Positions 22,956 through 32,799 are shown, numbered from the stretch's first letter. The stretch is DNA of 64,000 nucleotides from Dechloromonas sp. H13 (GCF_009469615.1 NZ_SSXX01000002.1:485001-549000); one strand, 5' to 3'. Notes: generated by a model not told the origin, from the letters alone. Numbers and translations: made by a program.

Positions 22956-23894
22956 ATGAGCGCAATGACGATGAGCGGTGATTTTGGCCTTGAAAAGCCG
23001 GTCGACCGCAGCACAAGCAGCCAGCCGGTCGCGGAAGTCGCCGCCGAACCGGCCAAGGAAAAGAAAATGGAAAAAGCAGCAACCCTGGCGGTCGCCGAAA
23101 CCGGCACGCCGATCGGCGAAAAACTGGGCGCCTTCGGCCGCGCCATCCTGCCGCCGGTACTCGGTCTGGTGGTACTGATCGGTCTCTGGTATGTCGCCAC
23201 CCACAAGGGCGGCAGCATTCCCGGGCCGGTCCAGACCTGGGACGCAGCGGTGGCGCTGTTCTCCGACCCGTTCTACCGCAACGGGCCGAACGACCAGGGC
23301 ATCGGCTGGAACGTGCTGTCCTCGCTGCAGCGCGTCGGCATCGGCTTCGGCTTCGCGGCGCTGGTCGGCATTCCGCTCGGCTTCATCCTCGGTCGCTCGG
23401 CCTTCCTGTCGGCCATGGTCAACCCGATCATCAGCCTGCTGCGTCCAGTGTCGCCGCTGGCCTGGCTGCCGATCGGCCTGCTGGTGTTCAAGAAGGCCGA
23501 CCCGGCGGCGACCTACACCATCTTCATCTGCTCGATCTGGCCGATGATCATGAATACCGCCCAGGGCGTCCAGCGCGTGCCGCAGGATTACCTCAACGTC
23601 GCCCGCGTGCTGGCGCTGTCCGAGTGGAAGGTCGTCACCAAGATCCTCTTCCCGGCCGTGCTGCCCTACATGCTGACCGGCATCCGCCTGTCCATCGGTA
23701 CCGCCTGGCTGGTCATCGTCGCCGCCGAAATGCTCACCGGTGGCGTCGGCATCGGCTTCTGGGTGTGGGACGAGTGGAACAACCTGAAGGTCGAGCACAT
23801 CATCATCGCCATCTTCGTCATCGGCATCGTCGGCCTGATCCTCGAACAGAGCCTGATCCTGCTGGCCAAGAAGCTGACCAAAGAATCGTCGTAA
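22956..23894 (+). CDS. nrtB: Nitrate ABC transporter, permease
   Basis: A 312-residue permease with an unusually long hydrophilic N-terminus (about 60 residues) before the first helix (ILPPVLGLVVLIGLWYVAT). The ABC-permease EAA region is ALSEWKVVTKILFPAVLPYMLTGI. It forms the inner-membrane channel for NrtA-delivered nitrate. Residues about 9-21 of the N-terminal extension are encoded by a copy of the dispersed TGCGGTCGACC repeat (22986-23014). The start at 22956 follows GGGAGAG, 17 bases after nrtA; an internal ATG at 23067 (MEKAATLAV) is possible but has a weaker site. Confidence 0.92.
   Translation: MSAMTMSGDFGLEKPVDRSTSSQPVAEVAAEPAKEKKMEKAATLAVAETGTPIGEKLGAFGRAILPPVLGLVVLIGLWYVATHKGGSIPGPVQTWDAAVALFSDPFYRNGPNDQGIGWNVLSSLQRVGIGFGFAALVGIPLGFILGRSAFLSAMVNPIISLLRPVSPLAWLPIGLLVFKKADPAATYTIFICSIWPMIMNTAQGVQRVPQDYLNVARVLALSEWKVVTKILFPAVLPYMLTGIRLSIGTAWLVIVAAEMLTGGVGIGFWVWDEWNNLKVEHIIIAIFVIGIVGLILEQSLILLAKKLTKESS
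22986..23014 (-). repeat. Dispersed TGCGGTCGACC-hairpin repeat inside the nrtB coding sequence
   Basis: On the minus strand: GTGCTGCGGTCGACC (23014-23000) followed by GGC TTTTCAAG GCC (22999-22986). It matches closely the intergenic copy at 43701, including the TTTTCA loop, and is read in frame as part of the nrtB N-terminal extension. Confidence 0.55.
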
Positions 23895-23906
23895 GGAGCG
23901 CACATC

Positions 23907-24707
23907 ATGGAAAAATTCGTACAGATCGAAGCGGTGGGCCAGACTTTCGACACCAAGAAGGGCAAGTTCGTCGCCCTGCGCGATATCGACCTGACCATCA
24001 AACAGGGCGAATTCATCGCGCTGATCGGCCACTCCGGCTGCGGCAAATCGACCCTGCTCAACCTGATCGCCGGCCTGACCCGGCCGACCACCGGCGTGCT
24101 GCTCTGCGACGGCCGCGAGATCGGCGGCCCGGGACCCGAGCGCGCGGTGGTCTTCCAGAACCACAGCCTGCTGCCCTGGCTGACCTGCTTCGAGAACGTC
24201 TACCTGGCCGTCGAGCGCGTGTTCGGCGCCAAGGAGGGCAAGGCCAAGCTCAAGGAGCGTACTGCCGCTGCGATCAGCCTGGTCGGCCTCGACCACGCCA
24301 GCAGCAAGTACCCGCATGAAATCTCCGGCGGCATGAAGCAGCGCGTCGGCATCGCCCGTGCGTTGTCGATGGAACCCAAGGTGTTGCTGATGGACGAGCC
24401 CTTCGGCGCCCTCGACGCGCTGACCCGCGCCAAGCTGCAGGACGAGCTGATGAAGATCTGCGAGGCCACCCGGGCGACCACCGTCATGGTCACCCACGAT
24501 GTCGACGAGGCCGTGCTGCTCTCCGATCGCATCGTCATGATGACCAACGGCCCGGCGGCGACCATCGGCGAAATCCTCGAGGTCAAGCTGCCGCGCCCGC
24601 GCGAGCGCCTGACCCTGGCGCACGACCCGGCCTACATCGACTACCGCGCCGCGGTGCTCGAATTCCTCTACGAAAAGCAGGCGCACGTCGAAAAGATGGC
24701 TGCCTGA
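23907..24707 (+). CDS. nrtD: Nitrate ABC transporter, ATP-binding protein
   Basis: A 266-residue ABC ATPase with Walker A GHSGCGKST (about residues 41-49), Q-loop FQNHSLLPWLT, signature ISGGMKQR, Walker B VLLMDEPFGALD and switch histidine in VTHDVDEA. It is of the NrtD/SsuB/TauB class without the C-terminal NrtA-like domain of NrtC. It energises nitrate uptake with NrtA and NrtB. It is the last gene of the operon, followed by a terminator at 24761. Confidence 0.93.
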   Translation: MEKFVQIEAVGQTFDTKKGKFVALRDIDLTIKQGEFIALIGHSGCGKSTLLNLIAGLTRPTTGVLLCDGREIGGPGPERAVVFQNHSLLPWLTCFENVYLAVERVFGAKEGKAKLKERTAAAISLVGLDHASSKYPHEISGGMKQRVGIARALSMEPKVLLMDEPFGALDALTRAKLQDELMKICEATRATTVMVTHDVDEAVLLSDRIVMMTNGPAATIGEILEVKLPRPRERLTLAHDPAYIDYRAAVLEFLYEKQAHVEKMAA

Positions 24708-24760
24708 TCCGTGTACCGCCTCCATCGTCGCTAAGCTCTCTCTCTCCACTAGCGACCTTT

Positions 24761-24792
24761 GCCCATCGGCTCCCGCCGGTGGGCTTTTTTTT
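24761..24792 (+). terminator. Terminator after nrtABD
   Basis: GCCCATCGGC (24761-24770) pairs with GCCGGTGGGC (24775-24784, one T-G pair) around TCCC and is followed by eight T. Confidence 0.92.
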
Positions 24793-24867
24793 GTCCTTTG
24801 ATTCATCTGCTTGCATTTTCGGCAAGCGGCGGGCTAAGGTGCCGGGCATCGCACAAACGAGGCATCG

Positions 24868-26802
24868 ATGTTTGCTTTTCCCGGCAAGCTGTCCCGCAAG
24901 ATCGTTGGGACGCTGTTCGTCTTCTTCCTGGTGGCCCTGTCGGCCATCGGCATGACGCTCTACCTTTCCTGGCAACTGGAAGGCGTGGCGGCGGCGATCA
25001 ACGATGCCGGCAGCCAGCGCATGCGCACCTACCGGATCGGCCACCTGATGGCGCGCAGCCTGGAACACCATGATGTCGCCGTCGACCGCAGCGTGCAAAG
25101 CGAAGTGGAGCGTTTCGACCGGGTCCTCCTCGATCTGCGCCAGGGCGATCCGGCGCGGCCGATGGCGCCGCCGCGCGATGTCGACGTCCAGGCCCGCCTG
25201 CTGGCCGTCGAGACGGCCTGGCGCCAGACGATGCGCCCGCAGGTCGTAGCCTTTCTCGGTCACCCGCCGGCGCAGCGCGCTGCCGCGCTCGACGGCTTCG
25301 ACGACGAACTGGAAGGCTTCGTCGGCGGCATCAACGACCTGGTGCTGGCGATGGAGCACAGCTATGCCGCCAACACCAACCTGCTGCGCACGGTGCAGGC
25401 GGCGCTGATCGTCCTCGCCACGATCGGCACGGCGGTCCTGATCCGCTTCTTCATGCAGCTGGTGATCCGCCCGGTCGGCGAACTGCAGGCCGGCATCCGG
25501 CGCATGGCCAACGACGATCTGGCGGTACGCCTGCCGGTCACCCGGGATGACGAGCTGGGCAGTTTGGCGAGCGGCTTCAACCAGATGGCCGAGCATTTGC
25601 AGCGGGTTTACAACACACTGGAAGAACGGGTCGCGGCGGAAACCCGCAGCCTGGCGGAGCGCAACCGGGAACTCGGCATCCTCTACGGGATTACCGCCTT
25701 TCTCAGCGAACCGGCGCCGCTCGAAGCCGTCTGCCAGGGGTTTCTCGGGCGCATCCGCAACGCCCTCGGCGCCGATGCCGGGGCCGTGCGCCTGTACACC
25801 GCCGATACCGAGAAGCTCTACCTGATGACGCACGAAGGCCTGTCGGAGGAGTTCGTCTTCCGCGAAAGCGAAATGAACTGCAGCGACTGCCTGTGCGGCG
25901 ATGTCATCCAGACCGGCAAGCCGGTCGCCTTCGCTACGCTCAACCCGCCGCCGGGCATGAAATTGCGGACCTGCGTCCGCGAACGCTTCGCCACGGCGAC
26001 CGCCTTCAACATCCTCTACAACAAGCAGCGGATCGGCGTCTTCAACCTCTACTTTCGCGAACAGCGCGAAGTTTCCGAGCAGGAGTTCAATCTGCTCGAA
26101 ACCCTCGGCCAGCACCTCGGCGTGGCCGTCGAGAACCAGCGCCTGCGGTCGCGCGAGAAGGAACTGGCGGTGTCCGAGGAGCGCAACCTGCTGGCCCAGG
26201 AACTGCACGATTCGATCGCCCAGGGGCTGGCCTTCCTCAACATCCAGGTCCAATTGCTGCAGGATTCGCTACGCAAGGGGCGCGCCGACGAGGCCATGCA
26301 GACCGCCGGGCAACTGCGCGAAGGGGTGCAGGAGAGCTACGACGACGTGCGCGAGCTGCTGGTTCACTTCCGCACCCGCATGCACCAGTCCGACCTCGAT
26401 TCGGCCATCGTCGCCGCTCTCGAAAAATTCGAGGGGCAGACCGGCATCGCCACCGGCTTCGAGCGCCAGGGCAGCGGGGCGCCGCTGGAGCCGACCGACG
26501 AGATCCAGATCATGCACATCGTCCAGGAGTCTCTGTCCAACATCCGCAAGCATGCGCGGGCCGGCCGGGTGGCGGTGACGGTGCGCCGCACGCGGCGCGA
26601 AATCGAGGTCGTCGTCGAGGACGATGGCGGCGGCTTCGACCCGGTCAACGAACCCAACGTCCTTTCCGAGCGCCACGTCGGTCTGCGCATCATGCGCGAG
26701 CGGGCGCACCGGATCGGGGGAGAATGTCAGATTACGTCGGCGCCGGGCAAAGGCACGCGGGTGCGCTTCGTCCTGCCGAAAAAACAAGCAGAGGTTGCCT
26801 GA
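24868..26802 (+). CDS. narX: NarX-type nitrate/nitrite sensor histidine kinase
   Basis: A 644-residue membrane kinase. Helix 1 (13-33) is followed by a periplasmic domain with the P-box INDAGSQRMRTYRIGHL (44-60), then helix 2 (about 178-200), a HAMP region, a GAF-like cysteine-containing central module (C338, C341, C343, C369) and a HisKA_3 kinase core with H447 in QELHDSIAQGLAFL. The ATPase N-box is QESLSNIRKHA and the G-box is DDGGGFD. Cysteine positions and P-box match NarX/NarQ. narL follows after 1 base. No respiratory nar genes are in the window. Confidence 0.92.
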   Translation: MFAFPGKLSRKIVGTLFVFFLVALSAIGMTLYLSWQLEGVAAAINDAGSQRMRTYRIGHLMARSLEHHDVAVDRSVQSEVERFDRVLLDLRQGDPARPMAPPRDVDVQARLLAVETAWRQTMRPQVVAFLGHPPAQRAAALDGFDDELEGFVGGINDLVLAMEHSYAANTNLLRTVQAALIVLATIGTAVLIRFFMQLVIRPVGELQAGIRRMANDDLAVRLPVTRDDELGSLASGFNQMAEHLQRVYNTLEERVAAETRSLAERNRELGILYGITAFLSEPAPLEAVCQGFLGRIRNALGADAGAVRLYTADTEKLYLMTHEGLSEEFVFRESEMNCSDCLCGDVIQTGKPVAFATLNPPPGMKLRTCVRERFATATAFNILYNKQRIGVFNLYFREQREVSEQEFNLLETLGQHLGVAVENQRLRSREKELAVSEERNLLAQELHDSIAQGLAFLNIQVQLLQDSLRKGRADEAMQTAGQLREGVQESYDDVRELLVHFRTRMHQSDLDSAIVAALEKFEGQTGIATGFERQGSGAPLEPTDEIQIMHIVQESLSNIRKHARAGRVAVTVRRTRREIEVVVEDDGGGFDPVNEPNVLSERHVGLRIMRERAHRIGGECQITSAPGKGTRVRFVLPKKQAEVA

Positions 26803-26803
26803 A

Positions 26804-27472
26804 ATGACTGAAAAAATTCGCGTATTGCTGGTCGACGACCATGTCCTGTTCCGCAGCGGGGTCAAGGCGCTGCTGCAGCGCCACGACGACTTCGAGGTGC
26901 TCGACGAGGCCGGCGACGGCCTTGAAGGCATCAAGCGGGCGCGTTCGCTGCAGCCGGACGTGATCCTCCTCGACCTGCACATGCCGGGCATCAGCGGCCT
27001 CGAGGCGGTCAAGGTGATCACCGAGGAAATCCCCGGCGCCCGGGTGCTGATGCTGACCGTTTCGGAGGATGCGCAGGACCTGATGGAGGCTCTGCGCGCC
27101 GGCGCCAGCGGCTACCTGCTCAAGAACATCGAGATGGACGCGCTGCTCGACGCCATCCGGCGGGCGGCCGAGGGCGACTCGGTGGTGTCGCCGCAGATGA
27201 CCGCCAAGCTGATCCAGGGGGTGCGCGAACAGCCGGGCGCGGCGAGCCAGGTGGTCGAGCGCGACAAGTTTTCACCGCGCGAGCGCGACATCCTGAACTG
27301 CCTGGCGCAGGGCGAAAGCAACAAGGAAATCGCCCGCGCCCTCGATCTGGCGGAAAGCACGGTCAAGATCCATGTCCAGAACATCTTCAAGAAGCTGAAC
27401 ATGACGAGCCGCGTGCAGGTTGCCCTCTACGCGGTCGAGCACGGCTTCGGGCCGCAGTCGCGCCACGTCTAG
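26804..27472 (+). CDS. narL: NarL/FixJ-type response regulator
   Basis: A 222-residue regulator with a receiver domain (D11-D12, phosphorylation site D57, T85, K107) and a LuxR-type helix-turn-helix at about 155-213 (FSPRERDILNCLAQGESNKE then STVKIHVQNIFKKL). It is the cognate partner of the NarX-like kinase directly upstream. ATG 26804 is chosen from the adjacent narX stop and the family length; the frame is open upstream inside narX. Target promoters cannot be named from this window. Confidence 0.92.
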   Translation: MTEKIRVLLVDDHVLFRSGVKALLQRHDDFEVLDEAGDGLEGIKRARSLQPDVILLDLHMPGISGLEAVKVITEEIPGARVLMLTVSEDAQDLMEALRAGASGYLLKNIEMDALLDAIRRAAEGDSVVSPQMTAKLIQGVREQPGAASQVVERDKFSPRERDILNCLAQGESNKEIARALDLAESTVKIHVQNIFKKLNMTSRVQVALYAVEHGFGPQSRHV

Positions 27473-27485
27473 GCGGGGCGGTTGC

Positions 27486-27755
27486 TTAGTCGACGAGCGG
27501 CTGCGGGCAGCGCTGCCGGAAATTTTCGTAGGTGGTGCGATGTTTGGCGGCGACTTCCGGTTCGCCGCGGTCGACCGCCTTTTCGGCACGGTTTCTGAGG
27601 ATTTCGCCGAGATAGGCCAGGCCGTTTTCGGAGCGCAGGAGATTGCTGCCGATCAGCACGGCGACGATGGGCGGCAGGTTTTCCTCTTCGGCGATGGCGA
27701 CGACCTCGTCTTCGGTCAGGCCGCACATGTCGATGCAATCCTTCAGTGCAAGCAT
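27486..27755 (-). CDS. Small conserved acidic protein, paralogue of the neighbouring gene; function unknown
   Basis: An 89-residue, mostly helical protein beginning MLALKDCIDMCGLTEDEVVA. It aligns end to end with the protein at 27921-28184 (MLSIQDVLDYCDLDRGEIEA), sharing the opening segment, a cysteine near residue 11 and the central helix with LP..VA...G..LL. AAGGAAA lies upstream of the start. The coding sequence contains a copy of the dispersed repeat core (27564-27590), giving AEKAVDRGE. It converges on narL with 13 bases between stops. I do not recognise the family. Confidence 0.7.
   Translation of the reverse strand: MLALKDCIDMCGLTEDEVVAIAEEENLPPIVAVLIGSNLLRSENGLAYLGEILRNRAEKAVDRGEPEVAAKHRTTYENFRQRCPQPLVD
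27564..27590 (+). repeat. Dispersed TGCGGTCGACC-hairpin repeat inside a small gene
   Basis: GCCGCGGTCGACC (27564-27576) followed by GCC TTTTC GGC (27577-27587), the same core-plus-T-loop arrangement as intergenic copies. It lies within the antisense-coded small gene 27486-27755. Confidence 0.4.
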
Positions 27756-27840
27756 GGTCTGTTTCCTTGCTCCTTGTTCCTGTTATTTCCGACTGGGGCG
27801 AACAGTCATGGTTCCGCAGACTTTGTATCCGTCTGTCGGC

Positions 27841-27870
27841 AAAAAGAACCCGGCCACTCGGGTCGGGTTC
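27841..27870 (-). terminator. Terminator between the two small paralogues
   Basis: GAACCCG (27846-27852) pairs perfectly with CGGGTTC (27864-27870). Read on the minus strand the stem is followed by five T (27845-27841). It terminates transcripts from the 27921-28184 gene. Confidence 0.85.
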
Positions 27871-27920
27871 GCGACCGGTCGGATGCCGGTCAGTCCTCGG
27901 CGGAGGAGTCTGGAAACGCT

Positions 27921-28184
27921 TCAGAGCGGCATCGGATGCGTGCGCTGCAGATGCTGGTAGGTTTCCGCGAGATCTCTCGCATGCTCGACGTGGCCGCATT
28001 CTAGGGCATGTTCCATGTTCTCGACAATCATCGAGTGCAGTTTGAAAACACCCTCCGGCGAACTCAGCAGGGTTTCACCCAGTTCGGCGGCAACGGCCAT
28101 CGGGAGATGCTCGTGTTCCGCGACGGCTTCGATTTCGCCGCGGTCGAGATCGCAATAATCAAGGACGTCCTGAATGGAAAGCAT
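27921..28184 (-). CDS. Small conserved acidic protein, second paralogue; function unknown
   Basis: An 87-residue helical protein starting MLSIQDVLDYCDLDRGEIEAVAEHEHLP. GAGGAGG lies 8 bases upstream of ATG 28184, which decides the start over an in-frame ATG 18 bases further out. It is a paralogue of 27486-27755, with its own terminator between the two. Context after narXL hints at a link to nitrogen metabolism but gives no function. Confidence 0.7.
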   Translation of the reverse strand: MLSIQDVLDYCDLDRGEIEAVAEHEHLPMAVAAELGETLLSSPEGVFKLHSMIVENMEHALECGHVEHARDLAETYQHLQRTHPMPL

Positions 28185-28289
28185 GTATTCCTCCTCGGGC
28201 ATGGCAAAGATAACGGGGGAGTGGCATTGAATTGCCGGTTATCGTTGTTGTGTCCGCCTTGTCGTATTTATGGGTGGAGGATCATTATA

Positions 28290-28313
28290 TTTTTAGGTGG
28301 AAAAACCTAAAAA
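28290..28313. terminator. AT-rich inverted repeat, probable bidirectional terminator
   Basis: TTTTTAGGT (28290-28298) and ACCTAAAAA (28305-28313) form a perfect 9-bp inverted repeat with a 6-base loop. It lies 25 bases beyond the stop of the minus-strand methyltransferase-like gene. Its 3' part overlaps the hairpin of the repeat copy at 28304-28332. Confidence 0.6.
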
Positions 28314-28332
28314 AACAAGGTTGACCGCAGCA
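28304..28332 (-). repeat. Dispersed repeat, copy at the end of the spermidine-synthase-like gene
   Basis: Minus strand: GCTGCTGCGGTCAACCT followed by a T-rich loop and AGGTT. The stem AACCT (28304-28308) / AGGTT (28318-28322) encloses AAAAAAACA on the plus strand. The core has GTCAACC, as in the copy at 14942. Confidence 0.5.
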
Positions 28333-28337
28333 GCCCT

Positions 28338-29147
28338 TCAGATGCGCAGCATCCCGCCGGGCAGCGGGTGGGCGAGTTGCAGGCGGGTGAGGGTGGGCAG
28401 CAGGTCGAGGCCGGTTTCCTTCTTGAGGCGCAGCGCCCGGTCGCGCAGGTCGTCCAGCGTGATGGCGACAGCTTCGCCGCCGGTGGCGAAGGCGATGGTA
28501 TTGCCGCTGTCGCACGACGGAAGTACGGCGATGCGTCCGTCGAAGGCGGCCGCCAGGCGTTCGACGCTGCCGGCGAAGCCCTTGTTGCGTCCAAGGAGGT
28601 TGACGCAGAGCAGCCCCGCGTCGGTGAGCCGGGTGCGGCAGGCCTGATAGAAGGGCAGGGTGTCGAGCGCACCGGCGCGGGCGTCGGCGTCGAAGCCATC
28701 GACCAGGATGTAGTCGAAGCGGCGCTCGCCGGCCAGCATGAATTCGGCGCCGTCGCCGATGACCACGGCCAGGCGGGCCGGATCGTCCGGCAGTTTGAAG
28801 AACTGGCGGGCGATGTAGTCGACCTGCGGGTTGATTTCGACGACCGTGCTGCGGCAGTCGGGCAGGTTGCGGTAGATGAACTTGGCCAGCGAGCCGGCGC
28901 CGAGCCCGACCAGCAGGGCGCTGCGCGGCCAGCTGCCGGTGCCGCCGCGCAACAGCAGGCCGGCCATCATTTCCCGCGTGTAGGCCAGTTCCAGCGACCA
29001 CGGCCGGGCGATCCGCATCGCCCCCTGCACCCATTCCGAGCCGAAATGCAGGTAGCGCACGCCGGCCTCTTCGCTGATGTCGACGGAATGCCGGGGAGGG
29101 GATTTCCTGGTTTTCACGATGGCATGGGCGGTGGTATGGCGTGCCAC
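28338..29147 (-). CDS. Spermidine/spermine synthase-like protein (Rossmann methyltransferase fold)
   Basis: A 269-residue protein with the SpeE-like core: RPWSLELAYTREMMAGLL, glycine-rich nucleotide site LLVGLGAGSLAKFI, acidic residue in TVVEINPQV, then VIGDGAEFM and YILVDGFDAD. The N-terminal beta domain of true spermidine synthases is short and the active-site HG[GE] segment is missing, so polyamine synthesis is not assured; many such proteins are uncharacterised. It stands alone, transcribed away from the DUF805 gene by 32 bases. Confidence 0.75.
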   Translation of the reverse strand: MARHTTAHAIVKTRKSPPRHSVDISEEAGVRYLHFGSEWVQGAMRIARPWSLELAYTREMMAGLLLRGGTGSWPRSALLVGLGAGSLAKFIYRNLPDCRSTVVEINPQVDYIARQFFKLPDDPARLAVVIGDGAEFMLAGERRFDYILVDGFDADARAGALDTLPFYQACRTRLTDAGLLCVNLLGRNKGFAGSVERLAAAFDGRIAVLPSCDSGNTIAFATGGEAVAITLDDLRDRALRLKKETGLDLLPTLTRLQLAHPLPGGMLRI

Positions 29148-29179
29148 TCCGGGCCTCCGGAGCCGGGCGGCGCAGCCGG

Positions 29180-29494
29180 TCAGAAGCGGTTCGGTTCCTT
29201 GCCTTCCTTGACGGCCCAGTACATCAGGACGATCCAGCCGATCAGCGGGATCAGGTACAGCAACTGGAACCAGCCGCTCTTGTCGATGTCATGAAGGCGC
29301 CGCGCGCCGACCGCCAGGTTGGGCAGTGCGAGGGCCAGGCTGGCCAGATTGGACAGCGTGTCGTTGACCATCGCGGTGCCCACCAGCACCAGGAAGGCGA
29401 ACAGTTCCCACCACCAGAATTCGGAGCGCGGGGCGCGCCCGCTAAAGTCCGCGTACTTGGCAAAACAGGTCTTGATGGCTTCACCGAATGTCAT
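29180..29494 (-). CDS. DUF805 family membrane protein
   Basis: A 104-residue inner-membrane protein with the DUF805 pattern: ADFSGRAPRSEFWWWELF, then two to three helices, the ARRLHDIDKSGWFQLL motif and a last helix (IPLIGWIVLMYWAV). Function of the family is unknown. It is in the same orientation as the neighbouring minus-strand genes, 32 bases upstream of the SpeE-like gene. Confidence 0.88.
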   Translation of the reverse strand: MTFGEAIKTCFAKYADFSGRAPRSEFWWWELFAFLVLVGTAMVNDTLSNLASLALALPNLAVGARRLHDIDKSGWFQLLYLIPLIGWIVLMYWAVKEGKEPNRF

Positions 29495-29579
29495 TTCATT
29501 GGACTCGCTTGATCGAAATGACGAAGTCTACCGGAAGTGATTCGCTCTGCATAACCGGAGGCGGGGGCGCGAACCCGGG

Positions 29580-29810
29580 TCAGTTCGCCACCTTCCGCCA
29601 ACCCCGGGATTCCATGCAGTGGTGCATGGCCCTGACCTGGGCGCTGGTGACCATGCCGTCGGCGCCCGAATAGGTTTGCAGCTTGCAGTAGCGCTGGTCG
29701 GCGCCGAGATCGCCACCCGGTTTTTCCCAGTGCCAGGAGGCGCAGCCGGCGAGGCCGACGGCGCCGGCGAGCAGCACCCGGCGCAGGCGCATGGGCCGGG
29801 TGCCAATCAT
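29580..29810 (-). CDS. Small lipoprotein, function unknown
   Basis: A 76-residue protein with a lipoprotein signal (RLRRVLLAGAVGLAGC, lipobox LAGC, lipidated C23). The mature part carries two further cysteines (YCKLQTY and HHCMESRGW) that could form a disulfide. Its ATG overlaps the TGA of the PAS gene (ATGA at 29810-29807), so the two are translationally coupled. The segment RAMHHCMESRGWRKV is seen in many small proteobacterial lipoproteins without known function. Confidence 0.72.
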   Translation of the reverse strand: MIGTRPMRLRRVLLAGAVGLAGCASWHWEKPGGDLGADQRYCKLQTYSGADGMVTSAQVRAMHHCMESRGWRKVAN

Positions 29811-30208
29811 GGCGCCGCCGCCCTTTCCCTGGCCACTCGTTCGCTCACGTCCCGGGCGACCGCCACCGAGCCGATTGCCGTGCCGGTACCATCGGCGACG
29901 ATGGCGAAGCTCATCTCGACGTAAAGCTTGCGTCCCGACTTGTGCTCGGCGCGCGTTACAGTCGGATGTCCGTGCAGCCGCGTCGCGCCGGTTTCCATGG
30001 CGGCGTCGAAGCCGCGCCAGTGGGCGGCGCGCAGGCGCTCGGGGATGATCAGGTCGAGGCTCTGCCCGAGCGCCTCGTCGAAGGAGTAGCCGAACAGCGC
30101 CGTGGCAGCGGCGTTCCAGCGTTCGATCAGCCCCTGCCGGTTGGCATAGATCACCGCATCGGCGGTCTGCTCGAGGATCAGGTCGCCCAGCGCCTGCGTT
30201 TGCGGCAT
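29807..30208 (-). CDS. Single-domain PAS protein
   Basis: A 133-residue protein made of one PAS domain (ILEQTADAVIYANRQGLIER through WNAAATALFGYSFDEALGQS) ending in DVSERVARERAAAP, a start of the usual linker helix but with no output domain. It may sense a ligand or redox state and act by protein contact. It overlaps the following lipoprotein gene by 4 bases and follows the holin-like gene by 18 bases. Confidence 0.85.
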   Translation of the reverse strand: MPQTQALGDLILEQTADAVIYANRQGLIERWNAAATALFGYSFDEALGQSLDLIIPERLRAAHWRGFDAAMETGATRLHGHPTVTRAEHKSGRKLYVEMSFAIVADGTGTAIGSVAVARDVSERVARERAAAP

Positions 30209-30226
30209 GTCGATCCTCCCCGCGAT

Positions 30227-30583
30227 TCAGGAAGCCTTGCGTTTGCCACCCTGGAGCAGGGTGGCGAACGCCCAGCTGGCCAGGCTGTAGACGATCGACC
30301 CGAACAGCGCGGCGACAAAACCGTCGACCCGGAAACCGCGCAGGATGTCGCCGGCGAACCAGAACAGCAGCGCGTTGATGACGAAAAGAAAGAGGCCCAG
30401 GGTCAACAGGGTGACCGGGAGGGTCAACAGGATGAAGATCGGCCGGATCACGGCATTCACCAGGCCGAGTATCACCACGGCGATGAGCGCGGAGAAGAAG
30501 GTCTCGATGTGGACGCCAGGGACGATGTAAGGCACCAGGAGCAAAGCGACCGCATTGAGCAGCCATACCAGAACGAGCTTCAT
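30227..30583 (-). CDS. Phage holin family 4-type (PF04020-like) membrane protein
   Basis: A 118-residue protein with four hydrophobic helices and the family motif GLVNAVIRPIFILLTLPVTLLTLGLFLFVINA (helices 2-3). Despite its name, this family is chromosomal and widespread; the role is unknown. It is the first gene of a minus-strand group with the PAS and lipoprotein genes. No other phage gene is near. Confidence 0.87.
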   Translation of the reverse strand: MKLVLVWLLNAVALLLVPYIVPGVHIETFFSALIAVVILGLVNAVIRPIFILLTLPVTLLTLGLFLFVINALLFWFAGDILRGFRVDGFVAALFGSIVYSLASWAFATLLQGGKRKAS

Positions 30584-30668
30584 CGGGTTCGTGCCTTTCT
30601 CGTGTGATTGGATTGAGACCTTGCGACTGTCGCCGCTCAGGAAATTCGGTGCATCACAAACATTTGGC

Positions 30669-30743
30669 TGGCGCCCCCAGGTGGAATCGAACCACCAATT
30701 CGCCCTTAGGAGGGGCGTGTTATATCCATTTAACTATGGAGGC
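30669..30743 (-). tRNA. tRNA-Arg (anticodon CCT)
   Basis: A 75-base cloverleaf on the minus strand. Acceptor GCCTCCA/TGGGGGC (one T-G pair), D stem GTTA/TAAC, anticodon stem CGCCC/GGGCG with loop CTCCTAA (anticodon CCT, reads AGG), T stem GGTGG/CCACC with TTCGATT, discriminator G and encoded CCA. Confidence 0.95.
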
Positions 30744-30876
30744 GGCGTGCGTGCCGGCAGGCGCGCATTGTACCGGGGGGCGACCAATTTGGGATAGATG
30801 CCCCAACCGCAAGCCGTTAGAATGTCGCATCCGAACCTGACTCGGCGCCTCGCGGGGCGCCGTTTTCCATTGCGCC

Positions 30877-32799
<1,923 letters not shown>

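Noticed and set aside
28220-28245. A sigma54-like TGGCAT...TTGCC on the plus strand near 28227
   Set aside because: Spacing between the two halves is one base short, the -24 half is imperfect, and no plus-strand gene follows.
30227-30583. Holin-like gene as evidence of a prophage
   Set aside because: This holin-named family is common in chromosomes and no other phage gene, integrase or attachment site is near, even though a tRNA gene is adjacent.
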